A DNA stretch of 64,000 nt. It comes from Hoeflea sp. GTDB lineage: Bacteria > Pseudomonadota > Alphaproteobacteria > Rhizobiales > Rhizobiaceae. This document shows, one piece after another, positions 7,707-21,378 of the stretch (its first letter is position 1; each line of letters begins with the position of its first letter). The stretch lies in assembly GCA_019084245.1 (NCBI GenBank), contig JAHRFE010000024.1, positions 1-64,000 on the forward strand, given 5' to 3'. The notes beneath the pieces were generated by a model. That model made no database searches. It worked only from the letters and a program-made list of their open reading frames with translations, and was not told the DNA's origin. The translations under genes were made by a program, and so were the position numbers.

Positions 7707-8702
7707 ATGACGAAGCTCCCGCCCTCAAGCCCCCTGAGTCCCGCCATGCCCGCCTTTGCCGAAACCATCCTTGTCGTGTTCACCCTGATCGCCATCGGCT
7801 ATGGCGCGGCGGCGGTGCGGCTGCTCAGGCCCGAGACCGGGGACGGGTTGTCGGATTTCGTCTTCACCATCGCCGTACCGCTCCTGCTGTTTCGCACCAT
7901 TGCCACCGCAACCTTCGATCACGGCGCGCCCTGGGCATTGTGGGCCACCTATTTCACCGCCGTGCTGGTGACCTGGACATCGGCGCACCTGATCATCCGC
8001 GCGGGCTTTGGCCGCGACGCGCGTTCGGGCGTGGTGGCGGGGGTGACGGCGGGGTTCTCCAATCTGGTGCTCGTGGGGATACCGTTCATGTCCGGACTTT
8101 ACGGCGAGCCGGGGCTCGCGGTGCTGTCGCAACTCGTGTCGATCCACCTGCCGATCATGCTGGGCGCCTCGATCGTCCTGTTCGAATGGGCGGTCAAGCG
8201 CGATGGCGCGGGCACGGAGACCAGATCGGCTGCAGCCCTGGTCACGGGCTTCTTCAGGCAACTGATCACCAACCCGCTGATCATCGGCATTTTCGCAGGC
8301 CTCGTGGTCCGGCTTTCGGCAATCCCCATTCCTGGTGTCGTTGACCAGGTGATCGCCAGCCTCGCCGGTGTCGCAGGCCCGCTTGCGCTGTTTGCCATGG
8401 GAATTTCGCTCTGCGGCTATGGCATTCGCGGCCAGGTACGCCAGGCGCTGGCCATGGTGTCGCTCAAGCTCGTGCTGATGCCCGCGGTGGCGCTCGGCAT
8501 GGGGCTGGCTCTCGGCCTGCCGGACTTCCAGCTCAAGGTGGCGGTGGCCGCGGCCTCGCTGCCCGCGGGCGTCAATTCCTGGCTGATTGCCAACCGGCTC
8601 GGCACCGGAGAGCGGCTCGCGTCAACCTCGATGACGCTTGGAACCGCGCTCGCCGCGGTCACCACCGGGGTCTGGTTGCTCATCGTCGAAGCGATCTTGT
8701 GA
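7707..8702 (+). CDS. AEC-family (auxin efflux carrier-like) transporter
   Basis: 331 aa inner-membrane protein with about ten hydrophobic helices. Family features are the opening FAETILVVFTLIAIGYGAA, the GFSNLVLVGIPFMSGLYG segment in the first half and LPAGVNSWLIANRLG near the end. AEC transporters move organic anions such as malonate or malate; the substrate here is unknown. The start at 7707 has GGAG five bases upstream; an internal ATG at 7746 is closer to the conserved part. It precedes glpD on the same strand, but a probable promoter lies between them. Confidence 0.87.
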   Translation: MTKLPPSSPLSPAMPAFAETILVVFTLIAIGYGAAAVRLLRPETGDGLSDFVFTIAVPLLLFRTIATATFDHGAPWALWATYFTAVLVTWTSAHLIIRAGFGRDARSGVVAGVTAGFSNLVLVGIPFMSGLYGEPGLAVLSQLVSIHLPIMLGASIVLFEWAVKRDGAGTETRSAAALVTGFFRQLITNPLIIGIFAGLVVRLSAIPIPGVVDQVIASLAGVAGPLALFAMGISLCGYGIRGQVRQALAMVSLKLVLMPAVALGMGLALGLPDFQLKVAVAAASLPAGVNSWLIANRLGTGERLASTSMTLGTALAAVTTGVWLLIVEAIL

Positions 8703-8729
8703 TGCGAAATCCGAAGCAGGCGATTCTTT

Positions 8730-8781
8730 GTTTTGGTTTCGTTTGTTTTCTTTTGACATTCGCAATGGTTTCGAAATAGAT
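8730..8781 (+). promoter_or_regulatory. Probable glpD promoter with DeoR-type half sites
   Basis: TTGACA at 8753-8758 is followed after 17 bases by ATAGAT (8776-8781). Just upstream, TTTCGTTTGTTTTC repeats the TTTCGNTT-type elements seen in DeoR/GlpR operators, and a further TTTCGAAAT overlaps the -10. Regulation by the GlpR-like protein encoded at 23.8 kb is an inference. Confidence 0.45.
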
Positions 8782-8811
8782 CTTTTGGGGGAGATGCTGC
8801 GGGAGAGGTCA

Positions 8812-10329
8812 ATGGCTGAGGACAGGCTCTATGACGTGTTCGTCATCGGCGGCGGCATCAACGGATGCGGCATCGCCCGTGACGCCATCGGTCGCGGCTA
8901 TTCGGTCTGTCTGGCGGAGATGAACGATCTGGCGTCGGGCACATCCTCCTGGTCCTCCAAGCTCATTCACGGCGGTTTCCGCTATCTCGAATATTATGAG
9001 TTCCGGCTGGTGCGGGAATCGCTCACCGAGCGGGAAGTGCTGCTCGCCAATGCGGCGCACATCATCTGGCCGATGCGCTTCGTGCTGCCGCACCACAAGG
9101 ACATGCGCCCGGCCTGGCTGTTGCGGCTCGGCCTGTTTCTTTATGATCACATCGGCAAGCGCAAGCTGCTGCCCGGCACGAAAACCGTGGACCTCACATC
9201 CTCGCCCGTCGGCAAGCCGCTGAAACCGCTGTTTTCAAAAGGCTTTGAGTATTCCGACTGCTGGGTCAACGACGCCCGCCTGGTGGTGCTCAACGCACTC
9301 GATGCGGCCGAGCGGGGCGCCGACATCCGCACCCGTACGCAGGTGGTCAAGGCCGAGCGCCGGGATGGCGTCTGGGAGATCACCATGCTCGACCGGTCCG
9401 GACCCGCCAGAACGGCCGGGCGTGAGCAAACGGTGCGGGCACGGCTGATCGTCAATGCCGGCGGACCCTGGGTCGACCGGGTGCTGTCGGGCGCCATCGG
9501 CCGCAATGACGCGCACAATGTGCGGCTGGTGCAGGGCAGCCACATCGTCGTGCCGAAACTGCACGATCATGACCGGGCCTATATCTTCCAGAACGGCGAC
9601 GGGCGGATCATCTTCGCGCTGCCCTATGAGGAGGATTTTACCCTGATCGGCACCACCGACCAGGATTACGAGGGCGATCCGAAGGACGTGGCGATCACGG
9701 ACACCGAAATCGACTATCTCTGTGCGGCCGCGAGCGAATATTTCGCAAAGCCGGTCGAGCGCGGCGAAATCGTCTGGACCTATTCCGGCGTCCGGCCGCT
9801 CTATGACGACGGCGCGTCGGCCGCCCAGGAAGCCACGCGCGAATATGTGATCAAGCCCGATCCGGGCGAGGGCGCGCCGCTGCTCAATATTTTTGGCGGC
9901 AAGATCACCACCTACCGCAAGCTGTCTGAATCGATGCTGGAACTGATCGAGGCGCGGCTGGGGAAAAAATCCGCGCCCTGGACGCACCGGGCGGCGCTGC
10001 CGGGCGGCGATTTCCCAGCCGATGGTTTCGACGCCGAGGTAGCCCGGCTGCAGGCGCAATATCCGTTTCTGGCTCCTCATCAGGCGAGGCGCTATGTGCG
10101 CCATTACGGCACGCGGTCGCGGATCCTGCTCGGCAATGCGCGGTCGCTTGCGGATCTGGGGCAGGATTTCGGCCATGACCTTTTCGGCCGTGAGGTCGAT
10201 TACCTGATGGCGCAGGAATGGGCGGTGGAGGCGGCGGACGTGATCTGGCGGCGCACCAAGCGCGGGCTGCGGTTGAGCCAGGACCAGGTGACGGCGCTTG
10301 AAACCTATATGGAGCAACGAGCGGCATAA
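8812..10329 (+). CDS. glpD: Aerobic glycerol-3-phosphate dehydrogenase
   Basis: 505 aa, as expected for GlpD. It is a membrane-associated flavoenzyme that oxidises sn-glycerol 3-phosphate to dihydroxyacetone phosphate and passes electrons to quinone. The FAD-binding Rossmann motif [20 protein letters not shown] is at residues about 11-30, and [19 protein letters not shown] is the family signature. The C-terminal third is the GlpD C-domain. I chose the ATG at 8812 because GGGAGAGG lies three to ten bases before it and it gives the standard N-terminus. glpK follows 79 bases downstream, making a glycerol catabolic unit. Confidence 0.96.
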   Translation: MAEDRLYDVFVIGGGINGCGIARDAIGRGYSVCLAEMNDLASGTSSWSSKLIHGGFRYLEYYEFRLVRESLTEREVLLANAAHIIWPMRFVLPHHKDMRPAWLLRLGLFLYDHIGKRKLLPGTKTVDLTSSPVGKPLKPLFSKGFEYSDCWVNDARLVVLNALDAAERGADIRTRTQVVKAERRDGVWEITMLDRSGPARTAGREQTVRARLIVNAGGPWVDRVLSGAIGRNDAHNVRLVQGSHIVVPKLHDHDRAYIFQNGDGRIIFALPYEEDFTLIGTTDQDYEGDPKDVAITDTEIDYLCAAASEYFAKPVERGEIVWTYSGVRPLYDDGASAAQEATREYVIKPDPGEGAPLLNIFGGKITTYRKLSESMLELIEARLGKKSAPWTHRAALPGGDFPADGFDAEVARLQAQYPFLAPHQARRYVRHYGTRSRILLGNARSLADLGQDFGHDLFGREVDYLMAQEWAVEAADVIWRRTKRGLRLSQDQVTALETYMEQRAA

Positions 10330-10408
10330 GACATATGACCGCCGAAAGGCTGCGGGCTTTCCGCGCGCGACGAATCCGGATCTTATGGGGCCGGTCAGGG
10401 AGGACAGC

Positions 10409-11896
10409 ATGAGCGGATATATTCTGGCGATCGACCAGGGCACCACATCGAGCCGCGCCATCGTGTTTGACGCCGAGATGCGCATCGCGGGCGTCGGCCA
10501 GAAGGAGTTCACGCAGATCTACCCGCAATCGGGCTGGGTGGAGCACGATCCGGAGGAGATCTGGAAAACCGTCGTCTCGACGGTCAGGCAGGCGCTGAAG
10601 AAGGCGGGCCTCGAGGCGTCCGACATTACGGCTATCGGCATCACCAACCAGCGCGAGACGGTGGTGGTCTGGGAGCGCGACAGCGGCAAGGCAATCCACA
10701 ACGCCATCGTCTGGCAGGACCGCCGCACCGCCTCCTATTGCGAAAAACTCAAGCGCCTCGATCTCGAAAAGACCTTCACCCGCAAGACCGGGCTTCTGCT
10801 CGATCCCTATTTTTCCGGCACCAAACTGTCGTGGATGCTCGCCAATGTGAAGGGCGCCAGGGCGCGGGCGGCGCGCGGCGAACTCTGCTTCGGCACCATC
10901 GACACCTTCCTGATCTGGCGGCTGACCGGCGGAAAATCCTTCGTCACCGATGCCACCAACGCCTCGCGCACGCTGATGTTCAACATCTCGAGCCAGGAAT
11001 GGGACGCGGAGCTCTTGAAGGTCCTGAGGATCCCGGCGGACATGCTTCCCGAAGTCAAGGACTGCGCAGCCGATTTCGGCGTGACCGACAAGGCGCTGTT
11101 CGGCGCCGAGATCCCGATCCTGGGCGTGGCCGGCGATCAGCAGGCGGCGACCATCGGCCAGGCCTGCTTTGAGCCCGGCATGCTGAAATCGACCTATGGA
11201 ACGGGCTGTTTTGCGCTTCTGAACACCGGCGCGGACATGGTGCGCTCGAAGAACCGGCTGCTCACCACCATCGCCTACCGGCTCGACGGCAAGACCACCT
11301 ATGCGCTCGAAGGCTCGATCTTCGTCGCAGGGGCTGCCGTGCAATGGCTGCGCGACGGCATCAAGGTGATCAAGAAGGCCGAGCACAGCGGGGATCTCGC
11401 GGCAGAGGCCGACCCGGCGCAGGATGTCTATCTTGTCCCTGCCTTCACCGGCCTCGGCGCACCGCACTGGGACCCTGAGGCCCGTGGCGCGATCTACGGC
11501 ATGACGCGCAACACCGGCCCGGCCGAGTTCGCCCGCGCGGCGCTCGAGGCCGTCTGCTACCAGACCCGCGACCTGCTCGACGCCATGCACAAGGACTGGA
11601 AGAGTTCCGGCGCCGACACGGTGCTCCGCGTCGATGGCGGCATGGTGGCGTCGGACTGGACCATGCAGCGGCTTGCCGACATTCTCGACGCGCCGGTGGA
11701 CCGCCCGACAATCCTCGAGACCACGGCGCTGGGTGCTGCCTGGCTCGCCGGTCAACGCGCCGGCGTCTGGCCCAAGCAAAAGGCCTTCGCCAGGGCCTGG
11801 GCGCGCGACACCCAGTTCAAGCCGAAAATGGACGACAAGACCCGCGCCACAAAGCTCAAGGGCTGGCGCGATGCGGTACGGCGGACGCTGAGCTAG
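10409..11896 (+). CDS. glpK: Glycerol kinase
   Basis: 495 aa, normal for GlpK. It phosphorylates glycerol to glycerol 3-phosphate, the substrate of the upstream GlpD. FGGY-kinase features are the N-terminal ATPase phosphate loop [37 protein letters not shown], the [20 protein letters not shown] segment and [20 protein letters not shown]. The ATG at 10409 follows AGGGAGGA and matches the conserved start. No glycerol facilitator (glpF) gene is seen next to it. Confidence 0.97.
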   Translation: MSGYILAIDQGTTSSRAIVFDAEMRIAGVGQKEFTQIYPQSGWVEHDPEEIWKTVVSTVRQALKKAGLEASDITAIGITNQRETVVVWERDSGKAIHNAIVWQDRRTASYCEKLKRLDLEKTFTRKTGLLLDPYFSGTKLSWMLANVKGARARAARGELCFGTIDTFLIWRLTGGKSFVTDATNASRTLMFNISSQEWDAELLKVLRIPADMLPEVKDCAADFGVTDKALFGAEIPILGVAGDQQAATIGQACFEPGMLKSTYGTGCFALLNTGADMVRSKNRLLTTIAYRLDGKTTYALEGSIFVAGAAVQWLRDGIKVIKKAEHSGDLAAEADPAQDVYLVPAFTGLGAPHWDPEARGAIYGMTRNTGPAEFARAALEAVCYQTRDLLDAMHKDWKSSGADTVLRVDGGMVASDWTMQRLADILDAPVDRPTILETTALGAAWLAGQRAGVWPKQKAFARAWARDTQFKPKMDDKTRATKLKGWRDAVRRTLS

Positions 11897-11947
11897 TTGG
11901 GATAATGAGCACCGGAAGCGGGTAGCTCACATTCTTGGAGAAGAACA

Positions 11948-12280
11948 TTGCTGAGCCGATTTATGACAGTTCTGTCGATAGCATTTTTCATGAGCGCGGG
12001 AGCTCCTCTGGCAGAGGATATCGATGACCCCGTCTATGACAATCTAAAAAACATGGTGACCTCAGAGGTTCAGCTTCAGTGCAAGCCCGGCTCAGATATC
12101 AGTCAGGAGGCGGGGACGTTCTCTATTGCGCCAAGTGGCTACGTGGTTGTTCGGTTTGCCGGCTTCAGTTGCAATTGGGAATACATCAATCATTATTTCT
12201 GCGGCGCTCGCGCATGTACGACGCGGGAGTATGATGTTTCTGGATCGGATATTCGCCTCGTAAAAGAGTATCTGGAATAA
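11948..12280 (+). CDS. Small exported protein, unknown
   Basis: 110 aa if the TTG at 11948 is used; GGAG seven bases upstream favours it over the ATG at 11963. An N-terminal signal peptide (FMTVLSIAFFMSAGAPLAE) is clear, so the protein is probably periplasmic. The mature part has four cysteines (QLQCKPG, FSCNWE, YFCGARACTT) that could form two disulfides. No family is recognised. GC is lower than in glpK next to it, hinting at separate origin. Confidence 0.6.
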   Translation: MLSRFMTVLSIAFFMSAGAPLAEDIDDPVYDNLKNMVTSEVQLQCKPGSDISQEAGTFSIAPSGYVVVRFAGFSCNWEYINHYFCGARACTTREYDVSGSDIRLVKEYLE

Positions 12281-12344
12281 ATATCTAAAGGGTAATCGCT
12301 CAAGCAGTAGGCGGCTGCCACGATATACGGGGCAACTCTAGCCG

Positions 12345-12434
12345 GCCCTGTTCGGCGAAGCTAACGCTGACGCCGGGTGCCACCAGAACCTTCATTTCCT
12401 CGGCTTCCCAATTGCGCTGCAATACGTCACCGAA
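12345..12434 (-). pseudogene. Decayed C-terminal fragment of an L,D-transpeptidase
   Basis: Read on the minus strand the segment gives NWEAEEMKVLVAPGVSVSF, which lines up with NWDAEELAGMVAPGVSVSF at the end of the intact L,D-transpeptidase 0.5 kb away. The nucleotide sequences also align. The SNGC catalytic segment that should precede it is lost. It is a remnant of a duplication, not a gene. Confidence 0.75.
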
Positions 12435-12538
12435 CCGCTTGCGCGGTCTCGTGACTTGGTGCCAGGGCCGTTCCAGAGTATCTTTGCCGCGATCCGCAGC
12501 AGACGGATTGCGGACACACCGGACAGAGGAGCGACGCC

Positions 12539-12910
12539 ATGCAGCTCGGCGCATTTTCCATCAGTCTTGCGGTCAAGGATCTGACTGCCTCCAAGTCGTT
12601 TTATGAAAAGCTTGGGTTCAGGATCGCGGGCGGCGACGCCGACCAGAACTGGCTGATCATGAAGAACGCCGACTGCGTCATCGGCCTGTTTCAGGGCATG
12701 TTCGAGAAGAATATCCTGACCTTCAATCCGGGCTGGACAACGAGTTCAGAGCCGGTCGAGGACTTCACCGACGTTCGCGATCTGCAAAGGCGGCTCAAAT
12801 CCTTGAGCGTCGCCTTTGAAAACGAGGCGGATGAGACGACCGCCGGGCCGGCCAGCTTCATCATCATGGATCCGGACGGCAATCCCATCCTGGTCGATCA
12901 GCATCGCTGA
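12539..12910 (+). CDS. VOC (glyoxalase/bleomycin-resistance fold) protein
   Basis: 123 aa. One VOC domain fills the protein: an initial beta strand FSISLAVKDL, a helix TASKSFYEKLGFRI, and a closing FIIMDPDGNPILVDQHR with the usual DPDGN turn. The family includes metal-dependent lyases, isomerases, dioxygenases and drug-binding proteins. The sequence alone does not tell the substrate. AGAGGAG precedes the ATG. It stands between the decayed and the intact L,D-transpeptidase genes on the opposite strand. Confidence 0.85.
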   Translation: MQLGAFSISLAVKDLTASKSFYEKLGFRIAGGDADQNWLIMKNADCVIGLFQGMFEKNILTFNPGWTTSSEPVEDFTDVRDLQRRLKSLSVAFENEADETTAGPASFIIMDPDGNPILVDQHR

Positions 12911-12931
12911 TGCGTCCGGCGGCGGCCAGCC

Positions 12932-14338
12932 CTACTCCACGAAACTCACGCTCACGCCAGGCGCAACCATTCCCGCCAGTTCCTCGGCGTCCCAGTTGGT
13001 CAGGCGGACGCAGCCATTGCTTTCGGTCTTGCCGATCTTGGAAGGTTCCGGGGTGCCGTGGATGCCGTAAGTGGGCTTTGAGAGCGCGATCCAGATCGTG
13101 CCGACGGGGCCGTTCGGGCCTGGCGGGACCTCGAGGATCTTGTCGTTGTCGCCCTGCTTGAAATTGATCTTGGGATTGTAGGTGTAGCCGGGGTTGCGAG
13201 CGATGCGCTCGATGGTGACCTCGCCGGACGGTGACGGCGTGCTGGTCGAGCCGATGGTGGCGGGGTAGGCCACCACAAGCGTGCCGTTGGCGTCATAGCC
13301 GCGAACCTGCTTGCGGCCCTTGTCGGCAATGATGCGGGTGACATTCCCCGTGGTTTTCTGAGCCGTGTCGACGATCTTGATCTGGACGCCGGGGCGGGAG
13401 AAATCGACATCGGGATTGAGCGAGGCGAGATAGGCCTCATCCATGTGGAAGCGTTCGGCCAGCATCTCGAGCGTCGAGGTGAAGGCCAGGCGCTCAAGCC
13501 GCGCCTTCTCGGCGTAATCGGTCGGCACGGAGGCGATGAACGGGCCGGCTGCGTCCTCGGCGGTGATGGTGTAGGTCGTGAACGCCAGCCCGCCGCTGGC
13601 GGCCAGGCGGCTCATGATCAGGTCGGTATCGGCGGGGTTGATCCGCTCGCCCGTCTTCTCGAAATAGGCGTCGAGCGCCTTGTTGACGTTGGAGCCCATG
13701 CGGCCGTCGATGACGCCCGGCGAGACGCCGTTGCGGTCGAGGTAGACCTGCAGCGCCGCCACTTGCGCCCTGGACAGTTTTGGCCCCGTTGCCGGTTGCT
13801 CCGAACGCGGCATCGAGGGTTCGACAAACCGCGGCGCCTCGATGATTTCGGGCTCATTGGACAGGTCCGACTGGTCGGGCACGGTGCCGGTCATCGGATT
13901 GAGATCGCGGCGCTCGATGCTGGCACCAGGACCCGCATTGGCAAATCCGTCGCGCGAAAACCGCTCCCGCGGCGGCGGCGGCGCTTCTGGAAAGGCGGAG
14001 TCTAGTTCGGCTCCATAAACGGGCTCGTCCCTGAAGCCGCGCCGGTCCCCGTAACCACGGCGGTCCCCGTAGCCGGGCTGCGGATCGCCATACTGCTGGC
14101 GGTATTGCCAGGCGGGGATCTCGAATCCGATCACTTCGTTCCAGTTGTCGATCAACAGGCGGCGGCCCTGGGTATCGAGGACAACGCGCACCGAGCCTGC
14201 CTCCGGAATATGCTCCATCAGTTGCCCGTCGGTGGTGACGAGCACCATGCCATTGGGATCGGCCAGCGCCTGGGGCGCCGAAAGGGCCGTCAACGCCAGA
14301 AGGGCTGCGGTGAAACGAAAAGGGGCGGTCTTGATCAT
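12932..14338 (-). CDS. L,D-transpeptidase (YkuD) with peptidoglycan-binding-like domain
   Basis: About 468 aa from the ATG at 14338, which gives a clean signal peptide (MIKTAPFRFTAALLALTALS...QALA); an ATG at 14380 is possible. Domain order: signal, a charged linker with GYGDRRGYGDRRGF repeats (about 90-110), a peptidoglycan-binding-like helical domain (SRAQVAALQVYLDRNGVSPG), a LysM-like linker, then the YkuD catalytic domain. That domain has YGIHGTPEPSKIGKTESNGC, supplying the catalytic His and Cys, then VRLTNWDAEELAGMV. Such enzymes make 3-3 peptidoglycan cross-links or attach outer-membrane proteins. The same gene's C-terminus is duplicated and decayed at 12.35 kb. Confidence 0.93.
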   Translation of the reverse strand: MIKTAPFRFTAALLALTALSAPQALADPNGMVLVTTDGQLMEHIPEAGSVRVVLDTQGRRLLIDNWNEVIGFEIPAWQYRQQYGDPQPGYGDRRGYGDRRGFRDEPVYGAELDSAFPEAPPPPRERFSRDGFANAGPGASIERRDLNPMTGTVPDQSDLSNEPEIIEAPRFVEPSMPRSEQPATGPKLSRAQVAALQVYLDRNGVSPGVIDGRMGSNVNKALDAYFEKTGERINPADTDLIMSRLAASGGLAFTTYTITAEDAAGPFIASVPTDYAEKARLERLAFTSTLEMLAERFHMDEAYLASLNPDVDFSRPGVQIKIVDTAQKTTGNVTRIIADKGRKQVRGYDANGTLVVAYPATIGSTSTPSPSGEVTIERIARNPGYTYNPKINFKQGDNDKILEVPPGPNGPVGTIWIALSKPTYGIHGTPEPSKIGKTESNGCVRLTNWDAEELAGMVAPGVSVSFVE

Positions 14339-14428
14339 GCGGTCAACCTGGGGCTCATGGGACAATGTTGAAACCATCATTGCCGGATTAAGCTGAATGG
14401 AGGCTGAACAAACGTCGAAAACCCGGCT

Positions 14429-16677
<2,249 letters not shown>

Positions 16678-16678
16678 C

Positions 16679-17883
<1,205 letters not shown>

Positions 17884-17884
<1 letters not shown>

Positions 17885-18678
17885 CAGGCGGCGTCTCCGG
17901 TGTGGGCGCCCGAATGGGCGGCTTTGGTGCGGGCGTTGAGATCGCGCAGGGTTGTGAGCTCAAGCTCGGTCGGGGGCGGGGTCTCGTCAACCTCGTCGGC
18001 GAAGCGGACGGTCCAGCCGCATTCGGCCTGCACCATCTCGCGGGTGACGCCGGGATGCAACAGCACCACGGTGAACTCATGTGTTACAGGATCGGTGCGC
18101 CAGACCGCAAGGTCGGTCACCATCAGCGTTGGGCCCTTGGTGGTGATTCCGAGCCGGGCACGGTGGTCGCCGCCCTCGCCGTGGCCGAAACTGGTGAAGA
18201 AATCTATCTTTTCCACCATGGCGCGCTTCGATTGCTTTAGCGTGATGAAGATCTCGCCGCAGGACGAGGCGATCTCGGGCGCGCCGCCGCCGCCGGGCAG
18301 GCGGGTCTTCGGATGGTCATACTCGCCGATCACGGTGGTGTTGATGTTGCCGAAGCGATCGATCTGGGCCGCACCCAGAAAGCCCACGGTGACGCGTCCG
18401 CCCTGCAGCCAGTAGCGGAACATCTCCGGCACCGAGACGGTGGTGACCGCGGTGTCGCAGAGTTCGCCATCGCCGATCGACAGCGGCAGCACGGATGGCG
18501 CCGTGCCGATGGTGCCGCTTTCGTAGATCAGCGTGACGTCGGGCGCGTGGGTCAGGCGGGCGATGTTGCAGGCGGCCGAGGGCGCACCGATGCCGACGAA
18601 GCAGACATCGGTGTTCTTGAGCGCCCGGGCGGCGGCGATGGTCATCATTTCCGTGGGGGTGAAATCGGTCTCAATCAT
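17884..18678 (-). CDS. pcaJ: 3-oxoadipate CoA-transferase subunit B
   Basis: 264 aa. Together with PcaI it moves CoA from succinyl-CoA to 3-oxoadipate. Class I CoA-transferase beta features are MMTIAAARALKNTDVCFVGIGAPSAA split over the first 40 residues and the ESGTIG motif with the catalytic glutamate at about residue 54. GLPGGGGAPEIASSCGEIFI-like residues follow in the middle (written here approximately). Start and stop overlap with its neighbours (4 bases with pcaI, 1 with pcaF), showing tight coupling. Confidence 0.93.
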
Positions 18679-19529
18679 GACCTGCTCCTCAAATGGCTTA
18701 CCCGGTCGTCAAAAACCTCTGGCGTGGCGTCGAGCACATTCTCCTTCATCCAGGCGAGGAACGTGTCGCGGTCGGCCGCGATCCTGTCCCAGGCGATGTA
18801 GCTCGCATTGTCGCGCGGATAGTAGCCGTGCGCGTAGGACGGATGGGCGCCGCCCGGGACCTCGCAGATGACGGTTACCGTCCAGCCGGGCAGGACGCAG
18901 GCATTGGGGTGGGCTGAAAGATCATCGACGATCTCCTCGACGGTCACCACCGAGCGCTTGGCCGCCAGCACCGCTTCCTTCTGCACGCCGACAATGCCCT
19001 CGACCAGCACATTGCCCTTGCGGTCGGCCTTCTGGGCATGGATGAAGGTGACGTCCGGGCGGATCGCCGGAACGGCGGCCAGTTCCTCGCCGGTGAAGGG
19101 GCAGGTGACCGACTTGATGTTGGGATTGACCCTGGCCAGTTCCGCGCCCTTGTAGCCGCGCAGCATGGCAAACGGCAGGCCGGCGGCACCCGCCTCATAG
19201 GCGTTTGCCATGGCGGCATGGGAATGCTCCTCGATCTCGATCTTGTGCGGCCAGCCGTTCTCGACCGAATCGCGCAGGCGCCTGAGGAGACCGACGCCGG
19301 GATTGCCGGCATAGGAGAAGATCAGCTTGCGCACGGCGCCCATGCCGATCATCTGGTCATAGATGAGATCCGGCGTCATCCGAACCAGCGTCAGATCCTT
19401 GATGCCCTGGCGCAGCGCCTCATGGGCGCTTGCATGCGGGATCAGGTGGGTGAACCCTTCGAAGGCGGCGGTGTCGCCGGAGTTGAGGTTTTGCGCCACC
19501 GCTTCCGGCAGCGTCATGAAGTGAGCCAT
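18675..19529 (-). CDS. pcaI: 3-oxoadipate CoA-transferase subunit A
   Basis: 284 aa. Alpha subunit partner of PcaJ. The AAFEGFTHLIPHASAHEALR segment near the N-terminus and the FSYAGNPGVGLLRRLRDSVE and EEHSHAAMANAYEAGAAGLP stretches are family-typical. AGGACAGGA precedes the ATG. It follows pcaG at only nine bases in the same operon. This longer, about 280-aa version is the CatI/PcaI type found in proteobacterial protocatechuate operons. Confidence 0.93.
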   Translation of the reverse strand: MAHFMTLPEAVAQNLNSGDTAAFEGFTHLIPHASAHEALRQGIKDLTLVRMTPDLIYDQMIGMGAVRKLIFSYAGNPGVGLLRRLRDSVENGWPHKIEIEEHSHAAMANAYEAGAAGLPFAMLRGYKGAELARVNPNIKSVTCPFTGEELAAVPAIRPDVTFIHAQKADRKGNVLVEGIVGVQKEAVLAAKRSVVTVEEIVDDLSAHPNACVLPGWTVTVICEVPGGAHPSYAHGYYPRDNASYIAWDRIAADRDTFLAWMKENVLDATPEVFDDRVSHLRSRS

Positions 19530-19538
19530 TTCCTGTCC

Positions 19539-20147
19539 TCAGATATCGAAGAATATTGTTTCCTGCGGACCCTGCAGGTGGATGTCGTGGCTGAACCGGC
19601 CAGCCCCGCCCTTGGCGATCAAGGTCGTCACCCGGTCGCGGTGCTCGATGCGGGAGAGTACCGGATCGGCGGCATTGGCGTCGGCCTCGTCGGCGAAATA
19701 GATCCGGGTGTTGAGCCCCAGATTGATGCCGCGGGCGACGATCCAGAGATTGATGTGCGGCGCCTGCAGCTTGCCATCGGGGAAGGGCACGCGCCCGGGC
19801 TTGATGGTGTCAAAGCGGAACACGCCGGTTTCGGCGTCGGCCGGGCAACGTCCCCAGCCGGAGAAGTCCGGGCTGGCCTTGGCGTGGTAGATCCCGTCCG
19901 AATCGGCCTGCCAGATTTCCACAAGCGCGTCCTTCAGCAGGTTGCCGCCGCCATCGAAGACCCGGCCTTCCAGCGTGATGCGCTCGCCTTGGGTCTTGTC
20001 GCTCACCATGGTGGTGCCGAGGTCGCTGTCATAGACGCCTTCGATGCCGCAGAAATTGGGCGTGAGCCCGATATGGACGTAGGGGCCCGCGGTCTGCGAC
20101 GGCGATTCCTTGTAAGGATAGAGAGGGCTGTCTGTCGGTCCGGTCAT
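19539..20147 (-). CDS. pcaG: Protocatechuate 3,4-dioxygenase alpha subunit
   Basis: 202 aa from the ATG at 20147, one base after the pcaH stop on the coding strand. It pairs with PcaH in the intradiol dioxygenase that opens protocatechuate to 3-carboxy-cis,cis-muconate. Visible family parts are SPSQTAGPYVHIGLTPN near the N-terminus, LVEIWQADSDGIYHAK, and the LQAPHINLWIVARGIN strand corresponding to the histidine-ligand region of the beta subunit. The alpha subunit itself does not bind iron. Confidence 0.95.
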   Translation of the reverse strand: MTGPTDSPLYPYKESPSQTAGPYVHIGLTPNFCGIEGVYDSDLGTTMVSDKTQGERITLEGRVFDGGGNLLKDALVEIWQADSDGIYHAKASPDFSGWGRCPADAETGVFRFDTIKPGRVPFPDGKLQAPHINLWIVARGINLGLNTRIYFADEADANAADPVLSRIEHRDRVTTLIAKGGAGRFSHDIHLQGPQETIFFDI

Positions 20148-20148
20148 G

Positions 20149-20889
20149 TCAGTTACCCTCCAGTCTGTTCTCGAACAGCGTCGAGCGGCTGCCGCGCAGG
20201 ATGATGTCGAAGCGGTAGGCCAGCGCATCCATCGGCGCGCTGGCGCTCATGTCGAGCCGGGCGGTCAACTGGTCGATCGCCTTGGGATCGTTGATGGTGC
20301 GCACGATCGGGCAGCGCGCAATCAGCGGATCGCCCTCGAAATACATCTGGGTGATCAGCCGCTGGGCGAAGCCATGGCCGAAGACGGAGAAATGGATGTG
20401 GGCCGGGCGCCAGTCGTTCGGGCCGTTCGGCCAAGGATAGGGGCCGGGGCGGATGGTGCGGAAGGCATAGGAACCGTCCTCGCCGGAGATGGTGCGGCCG
20501 CAGCCGCCGAAATTCGGATCCAGCGGCGCCAGGTAGCCGTCCTTCTTGTGGCGGTAACGGCCGCCGGCATTGGCCTGCCAGAACTCGATCAGCACGCCCG
20601 GGACCGGCTGGCCGCGTTCATCCAGCACACGGCCCTCGACGATGATGCGTTCGCCGATGGCGCTCATGCCGGATTGAGCGAAATTCAGCACCAGATCATT
20701 GTCGAGGGGCCCGAGCATGTCATGGCCGAAGGCCGGGCCGGTGGTTTCCGACAGCGAGTTGCCGAAGGCTATCAGCGGGCGGGTGGGCGAGCGCAGCACC
20801 GAGGTCTTGTAGTCGGGCGTCAAGGCCTTGGGATGCCAGGAGCGGTCGCGCGGGAAGAAGTTGGCGATCTGTTTCTGGTTGGATGTCAT
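20149..20889 (-). CDS. pcaH: Protocatechuate 3,4-dioxygenase beta subunit
   Basis: 246 aa. Catalytic subunit of the intradiol dioxygenase. The four Fe(III) ligands are recognisable by context: Tyr in GGRYRHKKD, Tyr in PGPYPWPNG, and two His in [12 protein letters not shown]. The N-terminal [20 protein letters not shown] stretch is also characteristic. It overlaps pcaC by four bases and pcaG follows at once, as in most pca operons. Confidence 0.97.
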   Translation of the reverse strand: MTSNQKQIANFFPRDRSWHPKALTPDYKTSVLRSPTRPLIAFGNSLSETTGPAFGHDMLGPLDNDLVLNFAQSGMSAIGERIIVEGRVLDERGQPVPGVLIEFWQANAGGRYRHKKDGYLAPLDPNFGGCGRTISGEDGSYAFRTIRPGPYPWPNGPNDWRPAHIHFSVFGHGFAQRLITQMYFEGDPLIARCPIVRTINDPKAIDQLTARLDMSASAPMDALAYRFDIILRGSRSTLFENRLEGN

Positions 20890-21281
20890 GACTGGGCCTC
20901 TGGCTTCGCGGCCTTCATTTCCGAGAGCGTCTGCTTGGCGATGCGGATGGCGGTGTTGGCGGCGGGGACGCCGGCATAGACCGCCACATGCAGCAGCGCC
21001 TCGCGAATATCGGATTCACTGGCGCCGGTGTTGGCGGTGGCGCGGATGTGCATGGCGAGTTCCTCCTCATGACCGAGCGCCGCAAGCAGCGCGATCGTCA
21101 CCATCGAGCGTTCGCGGTGGCTCCAGTCGGGACGCGACCAGACCCGTTCCCAGGCGCTGGCCGTGATCAGGTCCTGGAACGGCGCGTCGAATTCGGTGGT
21201 CCGGGCGATCGCCGCATCGACATGCGCATCTCCCAGAATGGCGCGGCGCGTGCGCTCGCCTTCGGATCTCGTGCCGGTCAT
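20886..21281 (-). CDS. pcaC: 4-carboxymuconolactone decarboxylase
   Basis: 131 aa, the size of free-standing PcaC and not the PcaL fusion. It decarboxylates 4-carboxymuconolactone to beta-ketoadipate enol-lactone. The CMD domain is visible: W(S)[19 protein letters not shown]-like residues, the EEELAMHI helix, and [20 protein letters not shown]. It is the first gene of the operon and is divergent from pcaQ. The enol-lactone hydrolase PcaD, the next enzyme, is not encoded in this cluster. Confidence 0.95.
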   Translation of the reverse strand: MTGTRSEGERTRRAILGDAHVDAAIARTTEFDAPFQDLITASAWERVWSRPDWSHRERSMVTIALLAALGHEEELAMHIRATANTGASESDIREALLHVAVYAGVPAANTAIRIAKQTLSEMKAAKPEAQS

Positions 21282-21378
21282 CTGATCCTCCCGAAATTCA
21301 AATTCCTCGAACTCACTTTACATAGTGGAATGGAAATGAATAATGATTTTTTGACGCTTTAATCATCCCGGTTTCGCT

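Noticed and set aside
21282-21378. PcaQ box in the pcaC-pcaQ gap
   Set aside because: No good match to ATAACC-N4-GGTTAA could be found by eye, so no site is annotated.
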